This document shows positions 26,979-34,404 of a stretch of 64,000 nt of DNA, one piece after another. Position 1 is the first letter of the stretch; each line of letters opens with the position of its first letter. The position numbers were made by a program, and so were the translations under genes. Location: NCBI GenBank assembly GCA_012837935.1, contig DUQG01000080.1:1-64000 (forward strand), read 5' to 3'. The stretch is from Bacteroidales bacterium. Lineage in GTDB: Bacteria; Bacteroidota; Bacteroidia; Bacteroidales; Paludibacteraceae. The notes under the pieces were generated by a model. That model saw only the letters and a program-made list of their open reading frames with translations, was not told where the DNA came from and did not search any database.

Positions 26979-27410
26979 ATGCTAACAATTCTAACGATAC
27001 GAAATTTACATACCATAAAATTTACAGCGAAACAATTTGTTACGCACCTAAAAAATAACCCGGAAAAAGTTTACTGCTTTAACGGAAAAATGGGTGCAGG
27101 AAAAACTACATTTATAAAAGCCATTTGTGAAGAGATGGGCGTGCAGGAAACTGTAAACAGTCCCACTTTTTCCATTGTCAATGAATACGAAGCCAAAGAT
27201 GGAAAAATTATCTATCATTTCGATTGCTATAGAATAAATTCAATACAAGAAGCCTTGAATATGGGTGCGGAAGAATATCTGTACAGCGGAAATTATTGCT
27301 TTATCGAATGGGCTGAAAATATTGCTTCTATCCTACCCAATGATGCTGTAATGGTAGAAATTGAAGAAGTAGAAAATGAAGTGCGGATGGTTACGATAGA
27401 TGCCCCCTAA
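26979..27410 (+). CDS. tsaE: TsaE, ATPase for tRNA t6A synthesis
   Basis: P-loop ATPase of 143 residues required with TsaB/C/D for threonylcarbamoyl-adenosine on ANN-decoding tRNAs. It has Walker A GKMGAGKTTFIKAI, the T-(S)PTFSIVNEY motif, HFDCYRI and the W in CFIEWAENI. Homologues stop shortly after the last beta strand; here the final residues DAP and the TAA stop are contributed by a C/G palindrome element starting at 27401, so the C-terminus has been re-cut by the insertion. Confidence 0.92.
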   Translation: MLTILTIRNLHTIKFTAKQFVTHLKNNPEKVYCFNGKMGAGKTTFIKAICEEMGVQETVNSPTFSIVNEYEAKDGKIIYHFDCYRINSIQEALNMGAEEYLYSGNYCFIEWAENIASILPNDAVMVEIEEVENEVRMVTIDAP

Positions 27411-27450
27411 ATTGGCTACCGCCGAACGTTGTTTCCTCAAGGGGGACTTT
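27401..27450. repeat. C/G palindrome copy C (supplies the tsaE stop codon)
   Basis: GCCCCCTAAATT at the left and CTCAAGGGGGACTTTTT at the right, the C5/G5 arms separated by 33 bases. The codons GCC CCC TAA of tsaE lie within the left arm. Confidence 0.6.
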
Positions 27451-27474
27451 TTGACAGCAAAAAAATGTCCTAAA

Positions 27475-27654
27475 ATGAAAAAATCAAAAAGAAAAAACAA
27501 TATCATCAAAGACGCTCTTAAACAGGCAAGAAAAGAAAGCCGTGAAGCTGAAATAAAAACTCATGGCAAGCCGATTAATCACACAAAGGTACAAGTATCT
27601 AAAAAAGCCTATAAACGCGATAAAAAGGTTGATTTAGATAATATAGACATATAA
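27475..27654 (+). CDS. Small basic conserved hypothetical protein
   Basis: A 59-residue, lysine/arginine-rich protein (MKKSKRKNNIIKDALKQARK... ending DNIDI) starting at the ATG at 27475. A longer in-frame start at 27400 would translate the inserted palindrome and is unlikely. Similar short basic proteins are found in other Bacteroidetes, with a KKAYKR-type motif near the end (SKKAYKRDKK). The charge suggests RNA, ribosome or DNA binding. Function unknown. Confidence 0.6.
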   Translation: MKKSKRKNNIIKDALKQARKESREAEIKTHGKPINHTKVQVSKKAYKRDKKVDLDNIDI

Positions 27655-27684
27655 TTGCAGTATTAACCTTTTTAAAACTAAAAT

Positions 27685-28260
27685 ATGAAAAAAATAATCA
27701 TAATATTTGTAGCAATTATTTTAAGTTTGAACTTAATGAATGCACAAAAACAAAGACTCTCAATTGGATATGGTGTTTACGGTCTTGAAGATTTATTTTT
27801 GACCCTATCTTTTTTATCTTCTAATATCTCAACCGGAACAGTAGAAGGTAATACAGACCCTTCATGTATCGTTGGACCATTAACAATTAGTTATCATCGT
27901 GTCCTTGAACTATATGAAAGATTCTCTTTTGGAGGATCATTAACTTACGACCATTATAAATACGCATCAAGGGAAAATAATAAAGATGTATTCGGATTTA
28001 ACTCATTTACATTAGCACCGGAGGGAAAATTTAAATATCTAAATCCGGAAAATAAATTTAATATATATGCTTTAATTGGAATGGGATGCACAGTTTTATT
28101 CTTTAATAATTATAAAGATAAGCATACGGATACAATAGGACATTTGAATTTACAATTTACGCCACTTGGACTTGAATACGGTAGAAATGTGAAAGGATTT
28201 TTAGAATTGGGTGTTGGTTACAAAGGTATTATTAGCGGTGGAATTTCAGTAAGTTTATAA
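27685..28260 (+). CDS. Exported small beta-barrel-like protein, unknown
   Basis: A 191-residue protein with a signal peptide (MKKIIIIFVAIILSLNLMNAQ). The mature part has alternating hydrophobic and polar residues, with strands such as FSFGGSLTYDHYKY and FLELGVGYKGIISGG, in the style of an eight-stranded outer-membrane barrel. I do not recognise the family. It ends at a bidirectional terminator shared with convergent dusB. Confidence 0.6.
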   Translation: MKKIIIIFVAIILSLNLMNAQKQRLSIGYGVYGLEDLFLTLSFLSSNISTGTVEGNTDPSCIVGPLTISYHRVLELYERFSFGGSLTYDHYKYASRENNKDVFGFNSFTLAPEGKFKYLNPENKFNIYALIGMGCTVLFFNNYKDKHTDTIGHLNLQFTPLGLEYGRNVKGFLELGVGYKGIISGGISVSL

Positions 28261-28267
28261 AAAATTG

Positions 28268-28300
28268 CCCTAATCTTTTCTGTAATAGATAAGATTAGGG
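28268..28300. terminator. Bidirectional terminator between the barrel gene and dusB
   Basis: Perfect 10-bp stem CCCTAATCTT / AAGATTAGGG with a 13-base loop; T-rich on the plus side and following TTTT on the other. It serves two converging genes. Confidence 0.65.
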
Positions 28301-28302
28301 AT

Positions 28303-29274
28303 TTATATTTTCACACTGTCAATTATCTCAAAAAGTTCCTCTTTTGTAGTAGCTCTAAGCATAGCAATCCGCGTATCTCTAAAATGTGGAATGCCTTTAA
28401 AAGTTGGACTTGCAGCCAAATGTCGGCGAGAATGAAGAATTCCTCTACGTTCATCCAACCAATCAATGGAATTAAGCACGTGCTGCTTTAATATCTCTTT
28501 TTGTTCCTCAAAACTCAAAACATCCGTAGTAGTTCCGTTTTCTAAATATTGACGTACTTCAGCAAAAATCCATGGTCGCCCTATACTTCCACGACCTATC
28601 ATTACCGCATCTACACCGTATTTATCAAAACATTCCTTAGCACGTTCACCTGTTGTAACATCACCATTTCCAATAATCGGAATTTTCATTCTTGGATTGT
28701 TTTTCACTTCCCCAATCAAAATCCAATCTGCCTCACCTTTATACATTTGAGAACGAGTACGTCCGTGAATACACAAGGCTTGAGCACCACAATCTTGAAT
28801 TTGCTCTGCTAAATCAACAATTATCTTACTATTTTCATCCCATCCTAAGCGGGTTTTAACTGTTACAGGCTTATTAACTGCTTTGACAACCACAGTAATT
28901 ATTTCCAACATTTTAGGAATATCACGCAACAATCCCGCACCTGCACCTTTGCTTGCTACACGTTTTACAGGACAACCAAAATTCAAATCAATAATATCCG
29001 GATTGGCTTCCTCAGCAATTTTGGCAGCTTCTGCCATTGCATCCGGCTCACGTCCGTAAATCTGAATAGCTATCGGACGTTCCTCATCGTGCAAGGTAAG
29101 TTTTTGTTCCGTACGTTTCACATTTCGTATCAATGCATCCGCAGAAACAAACTCAGTATAAACCATATCCGCACCGAATTTTTTGCATAAAAGTCGAAAT
29201 GCAGGATCGGTAACATCTTCCATAGGTGCTAGAAAAAGTGGTTTGTCAGGAAATTTTATATTAGCGATTTTCAT
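28303..29274 (-). CDS. dusB: tRNA-dihydrouridine synthase (DusB type)
   Basis: FMN-dependent reductase of 323 residues that makes dihydrouridine in tRNA. TIM-barrel motifs include LAPMEDVTDPAFRLLC, QIYGREPDAMAEAA, DLNFGCPVKRVASKGAGAGLL with the catalytic Cys, CIHGRTRSQMYKGEADW and IGNGDVTTGE, followed by the C-terminal helical recognition domain. DusB is the usual form in this phylum. Confidence 0.92.
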   Translation of the reverse strand: MKIANIKFPDKPLFLAPMEDVTDPAFRLLCKKFGADMVYTEFVSADALIRNVKRTEQKLTLHDEERPIAIQIYGREPDAMAEAAKIAEEANPDIIDLNFGCPVKRVASKGAGAGLLRDIPKMLEIITVVVKAVNKPVTVKTRLGWDENSKIIVDLAEQIQDCGAQALCIHGRTRSQMYKGEADWILIGEVKNNPRMKIPIIGNGDVTTGERAKECFDKYGVDAVMIGRGSIGRPWIFAEVRQYLENGTTTDVLSFEEQKEILKQHVLNSIDWLDERRGILHSRRHLAASPTFKGIPHFRDTRIAMLRATTKEELFEIIDSVKI

Positions 29275-29414
29275 AAGTTCTAAATAAAAAAGATAATTCT
29301 AAGCAAAATAAACTGCGTAAAAGCAGAATATTTACAAAAATAGCCTAAAATAACGTGTTTATAAACAAATAAACTGTAAATTTGTTTGATTTTCAAAAAT
29401 GTAAGTAAATTCAA

Positions 29415-30734
29415 ATGAACAAAATAGAATTAAATAATAAGAAAGAATTCCCCCTTCAGGGGGTTAGGGGGCCTTTAAGTAGAAAAGACATAGAAATAAT
29501 GGCGCCTGCAGGTAGTTGGGAAAGTTTGGCTGCAGCGATAAAAGCGGGTGCAAATTCGGTCTATTTTGGGATTGAAAACCTAAATATGCGAAGCAAATCG
29601 AGCAGTAATTTCACTACGGAAGATTTGCGGAAAATTGTAGCAATATGTCAAGAAAACAACGTAAATAGTTACCTGACCGTAAACACCATTATTTACGACG
29701 AAGATATTTCATTGATGCGTGAAATTATCGATACAGCAAAAGAAGTGAATGTTACCGCGATTATTGCATCAGATGTAGCAGCAATGATGTATGCATCAAG
29801 TATTGGTGTGGAAGTGCATCTTTCAGTACAAACAAACATAACTAATGTGGAATCGTTGAAATTTTATGCACAATTTGCCGATGTGGTAGTATTAGCACGT
29901 GAATTAAATTTGAAGCAAGTGGCTGCAATTCATAAAGCTATTGTAGATGAACAGATTAAAGGCAAAAATGGCGAGCTAATTCGTATTGAAATGTTTGCTC
30001 ACGGTGCACTTTGTATGGCTGTTTCAGGTAAATGTTATTTGAGCCTTCACGAAAAAAATCTTTCAGCGAATCGTGGTGCTTGTAATCAAATCTGCCGTCG
30101 TGGATATATTGTAAAAGATAAAGACAGTGAAGTTGAGTTAGAGATTGATAATGAATATATTATGTCGCCAAAAGACTTGAAAACTATCGGTTTTTTGGAT
30201 GAAATGATTGAAGCGGGTGTGCGAGTTTTCAAAATTGAAGGACGTGCCCGTGGACCTGAATATGTAAAAACTGTGGTAGAATGTTACAGCGAAGCAGTGG
30301 ATGCAGTTCTGAATGATGAATTTACCGAAGAAAAAGTAGAACAGTGGAATAAGCGTCTTTCTAAGGTATTTAATCGCGGATTTTGGAATGGATATTACCT
30401 TGGACAACGACTCGGAGAATGGAGCAAAAACTACGGTTCGGAAGCTACACATCGTAAAGTTTATGTGGGAAAAGTAACTAATTATTACAATAAAATTGGT
30501 GTAGCAGAGATTTTACTTGAAGCTCAAAACTTGAAAGTTGGCGATGAAATTCTAATTACAGGAGAAACAACTGGTGCTTACGAAGATATTGTAGAAGAAT
30601 TACGTTTTGAACTTAAACCTGTTCAGGAAGTAAAAAAAGGCGATTTATTCTCGTTAAAAACCGATGAACTTGTTAGACGAAATGATAAAGTTTATAAGAT
30701 AGTGGAAGCGAGTAAGATAAAAAATAGACAGTAA
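29415..30734 (+). CDS. U32 peptidase-family protein (TrhP/YegQ type)
   Basis: A 439-residue protein with the U32 fold: IMAPAGSWESLAAAIKAGANSVYFG at the N-terminal TIM barrel, FAHGALCMAVSGKCYLS, and Cys residues in NRGACNQICRRGY that likely bind an iron-sulfur cluster, then the C-terminal beta domain. Relatives YegQ (TrhP) act in tRNA U34 5-hydroxylation, which is more likely than proteolysis. Residues 11-21 (EFPLQGVRGPL) are encoded by a C/G palindrome copy inserted in frame before the first conserved strand; homologues start about there, so a downstream start is possible. Confidence 0.85.
   Translation: MNKIELNNKKEFPLQGVRGPLSRKDIEIMAPAGSWESLAAAIKAGANSVYFGIENLNMRSKSSSNFTTEDLRKIVAICQENNVNSYLTVNTIIYDEDISLMREIIDTAKEVNVTAIIASDVAAMMYASSIGVEVHLSVQTNITNVESLKFYAQFADVVVLARELNLKQVAAIHKAIVDEQIKGKNGELIRIEMFAHGALCMAVSGKCYLSLHEKNLSANRGACNQICRRGYIVKDKDSEVELEIDNEYIMSPKDLKTIGFLDEMIEAGVRVFKIEGRARGPEYVKTVVECYSEAVDAVLNDEFTEEKVEQWNKRLSKVFNRGFWNGYYLGQRLGEWSKNYGSEATHRKVYVGKVTNYYNKIGVAEILLEAQNLKVGDEILITGETTGAYEDIVEELRFELKPVQEVKKGDLFSLKTDELVRRNDKVYKIVEASKIKNRQ
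29447..29476. repeat. C/G palindrome copy D (in frame at the U32 N-terminus)
   Basis: ATTCCCCCTTCAGGGGG followed by TTAGGGGGCCTTT: the best-preserved single copy. It is open in the frame of the U32 gene and adds about ten residues. Confidence 0.75.
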
Positions 30735-30838
30735 GTTCAAATTTAGATAAGAGTTCTGAGTTTCGAGTATTGAGTAACAGACTGACTTTAAGCCATTCGG
30801 CGGTTTATTTCATCTATTATATTGTTTTGTATAATATT

Positions 30839-31243
30839 TTAACTAATCTCAATATCGGGTCGTAACCGTTCGATATTTTCAACAAAACTTACCGTTTCAC
30901 GTGGAACGAAAACTCTATTTTTATTCATTCCGTAATAAATATTTATTCGATAAGGCGAGCTCTTGGGTTCGCCTTTTTCTATCTCTTCTATTATGATTTT
31001 CTGAATGGATTGGATAGGAATTTCCTTGCAGGTATAAAAACCGTATTTAATTTTTAAAGATTCATTTTCGAGAATATAATGATAGTTTGAAAAGAAATAA
31101 ACAATCAATCCTTCCAAAATAAGATAAGCTAAAATTAACCAAAATGACTGTTTGGATATAATCAAAATTAGCACGGCAACTAAAATTGCCGTGCTAATAA
31201 TTATAATTTCTGTTAGTTTATTTCCTTTATAATAGATTTTCAT
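30839..31243 (-). CDS. Two-helix membrane protein with a PH-like C-terminal domain
   Basis: A 134-residue protein with two adjacent hydrophobic helices (about 12-50, IIIISTAILVAVLILIIS then LILAYLILEGLIVYFF) and a C-terminal beta domain (YHYILENESLKIKYGF... NRVFVPRETVSFVENI) like bacterial PH domains of the YdbS/YdbT style. Its start overlaps the upstream 43-residue ORF by four bases (ATGA), so the two are co-translated. A parS site is contained in its coding sequence at 30893-30908. Function unknown. Confidence 0.65.
   Translation of the reverse strand: MKIYYKGNKLTEIIIISTAILVAVLILIISKQSFWLILAYLILEGLIVYFFSNYHYILENESLKIKYGFYTCKEIPIQSIQKIIIEEIEKGEPKSSPYRINIYYGMNKNRVFVPRETVSFVENIERLRPDIEIS
30893..30908. 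promoter_or_regulatory. parS-like site 3 (inside a gene)
   Basis: CGTTTCACGTGGAACG differs from the two perfect sites only at the ends and at one inner base, and the inner change (TTTCACGTGGAA) is also found in natural parS sites. It encodes VPRETV of the membrane protein. Confidence 0.65.
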
Positions 31244-31371
31244 TTATCAAAAAGTTTCTCAATTCGTGGAATCAATCTTACCAATAACTCATCACTCGTT
31301 ATGGCTCGATGATAATCTTCATCGGGTTCATAAATGTAATAGTCAGTTAAATTTTCTACAATATCACTCAT
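31240..31371 (-). CDS. 43-residue acidic ORF between Fic and the PH-like protein
   Basis: ATG at 31371 ([20 protein letters not shown]... IEKLFDK). It overlaps the fic stop by eight bases and the next start by four, which is strong evidence for translation. The product is acidic and has no domain I know. A small protein coupled to fic could be an antitoxin or accessory factor, but the Fic enzyme already carries its own inhibitory helix. Confidence 0.5.
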   Translation of the reverse strand: MSDIVENLTDYYIYEPDEDYHRAITSDELLVRLIPRIEKLFDK

Positions 31372-31912
31372 CTTTCTTATACCCTTCATAATAGTAAGAT
31401 TGCTCGATTCCTTTGAAAATAATTTCTCTGTTATGAATATCATCTGTTAGATTTTCAAAAAGCAATACTCTGATTTCTAAATCATTGACAAAACTTCTTT
31501 CCATAGCCTGCAAGTATAGATTTTTATCTACTTTTTGCCAATCAACCATTTTTTGCAATCTTGATTTCAACATCAAATCCAACCAAATCCGCATAGTTCT
31601 GCCATTGCCTTCCATAAACGGATGCGCAATATTCATTTCAACGTACTTCTCAATTATCTCTTCAAATGAATTTTCAGGCATCTGTTCTATTTTCACTAAA
31701 ATCTCTTTCAAATACAAGGAATTAGCAAAACGAAATCCACCTTTTGAAATATTTTTTATACGAATTTCCCCTGCAAAATCATATAAGCCGGCGAATAAGT
31801 ATTGATGAATTTGCTGTAAACCTTTGAAAGTACCAACTTCAAAAGTATCAATTGCACCACTTTCAAATAAGTGATAAGCTTTTTCTAAACTTAATTTATC
31901 AATGTTTCTCAT
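31364..31912 (-). CDS. fic: Class III Fic protein (AMP transferase)
   Basis: A 182-residue FIC-domain enzyme that transfers AMP from ATP to hydroxyl side chains of target proteins. The active-site loop is complete: [15 protein letters not shown] (HPFx(D/E)GNGR). The C-terminus carries the self-inhibitory helix motif SYYYEG, the (S/T)xxxE(G/N) signature at the C-terminal position that defines class III Fic proteins such as NmFic, which AMPylates DNA gyrase. The enzyme should therefore be autoinhibited and regulated by oligomer state. It leads a three-gene cassette with overlapping ends. Confidence 0.88.
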   Translation of the reverse strand: MRNIDKLSLEKAYHLFESGAIDTFEVGTFKGLQQIHQYLFAGLYDFAGEIRIKNISKGGFRFANSLYLKEILVKIEQMPENSFEEIIEKYVEMNIAHPFMEGNGRTMRIWLDLMLKSRLQKMVDWQKVDKNLYLQAMERSFVNDLEIRVLLFENLTDDIHNREIIFKGIEQSYYYEGYKKDE

Positions 31913-31946
31913 TTGCTGAATTCGTATAAAATCGTGTTAATTGTCG

Positions 31947-32885
31947 CTACGACATTTCCAACATTCTTACGATTGGTCTAACAGCTTTTTTCTGTAGTTC
32001 ATCATCAATCAGAATTTCAGGTGTTTCATCGCGCAAGCAGAGATAAAGTTTTTCCAACGTATTTTTACGCATAAATATACATTCATTACAAGCAGTGCAC
32101 GAACCTTCTTCAACTTCCGGTGGAACAGGAATAAATGTTTTTTCAGGATTATTTTTTTCCATTTGATGAATAATTCCACTTTCAGTTACCACTAAAAATT
32201 TATTTTTATCTGATTTTGTAGAATAATCTAAAATTCCTTGTGTACTTCCTACATAATCAGCCATTTTAAGAATAGTCGATTTACATTCCGGGTGTGCAAG
32301 AATTTCCGCATCGGGATTTTCTTGTTTTAGTTTGCTAAGTTTTTCAACAGAAAATTGCTCGTGAACGTGACAAGCACCATCCCAGAGTAACATATTTCTA
32401 CCCGTAACACTATTAATATAACCACCTAAATTTCGGTCGGGACCAAAAATAATTTTCTCATTTTCAGGAAGTTGGTCAACTATTTTCTTGGCGTTTGTAG
32501 ATGTAACCACTATGTCTGTCAATGCTTTAACTGCAGCCGAAGTATTTACATAACTTACTACTGTATGGTCGGGATGCGCTTTTACAAACTTCTCGAACTC
32601 ATCTGCAGGACAGCTGTCAGCCAACGAACATCCTGCATCTAAATCCGGAATCAACACTTTTTTATCCGGCGAAAGAATTTTAGCTGTTTCACCCATAAAG
32701 TGCACACCGCAAAGCACAATAATATCAGCATCGGTTTTAGCTGCTTTTTGAGCCAAAGCCAAACTATCCCCTACTACATCTGCAATATCTTGGATATCTG
32801 CGGTTTGATAAAAGTGAGCCATAATAATGGCATTTTTCTCTTTTCTCAAGCGATTAATTTCTGAAATATATTTTTGCTTGTCCAT
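31947..32885 (-). CDS. nadA: Quinolinate synthase A
   Basis: Condenses iminoaspartate with dihydroxyacetone phosphate to quinolinate in de novo NAD synthesis, using a [4Fe-4S] cluster. The 312-residue protein shows AHFYQTADIQDIADVVGDSL, the first cluster Cys in VLCGVHFMGETAKIL, and the last in EEGSCTACNECIFMRKN; the middle cluster Cys falls in HVHEQF-adjacent sequence (WDGACHVHEQF). nadB and nadC are not next to it. Confidence 0.93.
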   Translation of the reverse strand: MDKQKYISEINRLRKEKNAIIMAHFYQTADIQDIADVVGDSLALAQKAAKTDADIIVLCGVHFMGETAKILSPDKKVLIPDLDAGCSLADSCPADEFEKFVKAHPDHTVVSYVNTSAAVKALTDIVVTSTNAKKIVDQLPENEKIIFGPDRNLGGYINSVTGRNMLLWDGACHVHEQFSVEKLSKLKQENPDAEILAHPECKSTILKMADYVGSTQGILDYSTKSDKNKFLVVTESGIIHQMEKNNPEKTFIPVPPEVEEGSCTACNECIFMRKNTLEKLYLCLRDETPEILIDDELQKKAVRPIVRMLEMS

Positions 32886-33321
32886 TTTTTTCGACTTTTC
32901 AAATTATAATAATATTAATATTTTATTTTTTTAAAACTTAAATAATGATGATAATAGCCTGTTGATAGCGTTGAAAAATAATTTACTTAAAATTTGCTTT
33001 TTTCGATATTAAAATTTTGAATATAGATTATAAACAATTAAAAAATGATAAAGTTCCTATTTTTAAGCCTTTTACAGATTTTATTAACATCCTGTTGAAA
33101 TTTTATTCATTCATATTTTTTTCTAAAAAACTGCGAAAAATAGTTTGAAACCCGTGTTAAAAATTCAATGAAAGTTTCGGCTAAGTTTTTTGTTTTTCTA
33201 AAAATCATTCGGGTATTGAAAATAATTTCCGAAAATCCAAATGAACTTGTAATATTTCTTTCGGTAGTTATTACAAAGTTATTAACAATGTTTCAAAATC
33301 ACTACAACAAAGACTTTGGCT
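32886..33321. other. AT-rich spacer without a supported gene
   Basis: 436 bases between nadA and the SDR gene, very A/T rich, with poly-A and poly-T runs. A 70-codon frame at 33168 overlaps the SDR 3' end and has no sign of being real. No promoter, repeat or RNA could be supported. Confidence 0.5.
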
Positions 33322-34137
33322 TTACGAATAAACCATATTTATTAAGTTTAATCTCAACTTATAAGGTAGCAACCCGCTAACTACACAAATAGCTTTGTAC
33401 TGCAATCCCGGAATTACCCTTGATTTCATTTTTTTACGCTCAATTTGTTTTACAATCGCTTTGGCAATTGATTCGGCCGACATACCGTTTTGTTCATCAA
33501 TTTCCATTTTATCAACCGCTGTTTTCATTCGCTTATAGTAAGCTGAATTTTCATTTTGTGATGCATCGGTATATTTTCTTGAACTTGTAAAATCCGTTTT
33601 CGTATCACCCGGAAGTATGGTACAACACTGAATACCAAATGGTTTCACTTCCATAGTCAAAGCATCCATCATTAGCAAAAGTGCTGATTTTGCTGCACTG
33701 TAAAATGCCTGATACGGAACAGGAATTACCGCAGCAACCGATGATACGGCAATTACTTTGCCAAATCCTTGCTTGCGAAATATCGGCAGGCAGGCTTGAA
33801 TTACTTTTACAGAACCGAAAAAATTAGTTTCAAGTTGATACTTTACTTCGTCGGAAGCAGTATCTTCGATGGAGCCGGCTATTCCATTACCTGCATTACT
33901 GATTACGGCATATAATTTTCCATTTTCCTGAATGATTTTATCCACGGCATTTTTCACGGTCGTTTCATCGTTTACATCCATTTTAATAGGAATAATTTCT
34001 CCGCCGTTCGAAGATTTTTGAGCTTGTCCCCCACCCCTTCGCGAGCCGGAATATACCTGATAACCTTTGTTCATCAGCATTTCAGCTGTTGCCAATCCGA
34101 TGCCGGAACTTCCGCCTGTAAGTAATATAGCTTTCAT
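33322..34137 (-). CDS. Short-chain dehydrogenase/reductase
   Basis: Classical SDR of 271 residues: NAD(P)-binding TGGSSGIGLATAEML, the NAG motif (ISNAGNG), the catalytic Ser in AVSSVAAV and Tyr/Lys in YSAAK. GSRR after strand 2 suggests NADP preference. Substrate cannot be predicted. The loop after SRR is glycine-rich (GGGQAQKSSNGG), encoded by CCCCCACCCC on the plus strand. It stands alone. Confidence 0.85.
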   Translation of the reverse strand: MKAILLTGGSSGIGLATAEMLMNKGYQVYSGSRRGGGQAQKSSNGGEIIPIKMDVNDETTVKNAVDKIIQENGKLYAVISNAGNGIAGSIEDTASDEVKYQLETNFFGSVKVIQACLPIFRKQGFGKVIAVSSVAAVIPVPYQAFYSAAKSALLLMMDALTMEVKPFGIQCCTILPGDTKTDFTSSRKYTDASQNENSAYYKRMKTAVDKMEIDEQNGMSAESIAKAIVKQIERKKMKSRVIPGLQYKAICVVSGLLPYKLRLNLINMVYS

Positions 34138-34404
34138 TTGTGATTTGGTTAATTAGTAAATTAATTGATAAAAGCTTTCAATTACAAAAATACTCATTTT
34201 TAATCGAATATGTTTATTTTTTTAAAAACTAAGACTATATGTATAAGGAAAATCGAAGGAAAATTAAGCTTATTTAGCTATCTAACAGATGATTTTGATA
34301 AAAATATGTAAAAGTTGAATTAAATAAGATTGTATTTGTTATTTAATTAATATCTTTACAGTTATTAAAAAATTTCAAAATATTAATCTCAATTTATTGA
34401 ATTT

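Noticed and set aside
31354-31371. SDIVEN at the start of the 43-residue ORF matches the (S/T)xxxE(G/N) motif of separate Fic antitoxins
   Set aside because: The Fic enzyme already has a much better motif (SYYYEG) in its own C-terminal helix, and class I antitoxins are usually encoded upstream of fic. A six-residue match is easily chance.
33168-33380. 70-codon plus-strand frame in the nadA-SDR gap
   Set aside because: It overlaps the 3' end of the SDR gene, has low-complexity AT-driven composition and no promoter or ribosome site.
34027-34046. CCCCCACCCC in the SDR gene as another C/G palindrome copy
   Set aside because: There is no matching G run nearby to make the palindrome; it encodes a Gly-rich loop. 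A badly decayed copy cannot be excluded.
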